Shown here: positions 6,419-6,421 of the stretch, piece by piece
Numbering within the stretch: the stretch's first letter is position 1
How the letters are laid out: every line of letters starts with the position of its first letter
Origin: UBA5436 sp964346085
GTDB lineage: Bacteria > Bacillota > Clostridia > Saccharofermentanales > DTU023
NCBI GenBank assembly: GCA_964346085.1
Contig: CAYFSZ010000078.1
Location: 1-6,421 of the forward strand
Direction: 5' to 3'
Length of the DNA stretch: 6,421 nt
Notes under the pieces: model-generated
Database searches by the model: none
Told to the model about the DNA's origin: nothing
The model's input: only the letters and a program-made list of their open reading frames with translations
Made by a program: the position numbers and the translations under genes

Positions 6419-6421
6419 GTC

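Noticed and set aside
6391..6421. ATG at 6391 as the start of a following gene
   Set aside because: There is no ribosome binding site before it and only ten codons are visible before the window ends; nothing supports translation.

Overview
The window looks like an ordinary chromosomal stretch of a low-GC Bacillota (Firmicutes) bacterium. The signs are AT-rich DNA with A/T-ending codons, GGAGG-type ribosome binding sites, GTG and probable TTG starts, the rbgA-rnhB gene order known from Bacillus and relatives, and a ThiI without a rhodanese domain beside its own cysteine desulfurase. I cannot name the genus; Bacilli or Erysipelotrichia would both fit. All genes lie on the + strand. No rRNA, tRNA, IS element, CRISPR array or phage gene is visible.

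Left part (1-1890): the 3' part of rbgA, a circularly permuted GTPase for 50S ribosome assembly, is cut by the window edge. It is followed 14 bases later by rnhB. The rnhB reading frame continues without a stop into a C-terminal YraN/UPF0102 nuclease-like domain, so it encodes a two-domain RNase HII-YraN protein. This is the most unusual coding feature here.

Central junction (1891-2003): a 113-base gap holds a likely extended -10 promoter and two copies of a near-palindromic motif, TGT-N-ATTACA, 52 bases apart. One copy sits upstream of the promoter and the other overlaps its -10/start region. The layout resembles an autoregulatory operator pair for the next gene, a GntR/HutC-type repressor with a UTRA ligand domain.

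Right part (2004-6383): the regulator is followed by a PLP cysteine desulfurase (gap 18), thiI (gap 42) and glyA (gap 15), probably one transcription unit. The desulfurase would pass persulfide sulfur to ThiI, which makes 4-thiouridine at position 8 of tRNA. GlyA interconverts serine and glycine and feeds the folate one-carbon pool. A possible secondary promoter (TATAAT at 3889-3894) overlaps the desulfurase stop and could give thiI-glyA extra transcription.

No wholly new system is evident. The points worth checking are the RNase HII-YraN fusion, the putative operator pair, and a sugar-type GntR regulator heading a sulfur-relay/one-carbon operon.
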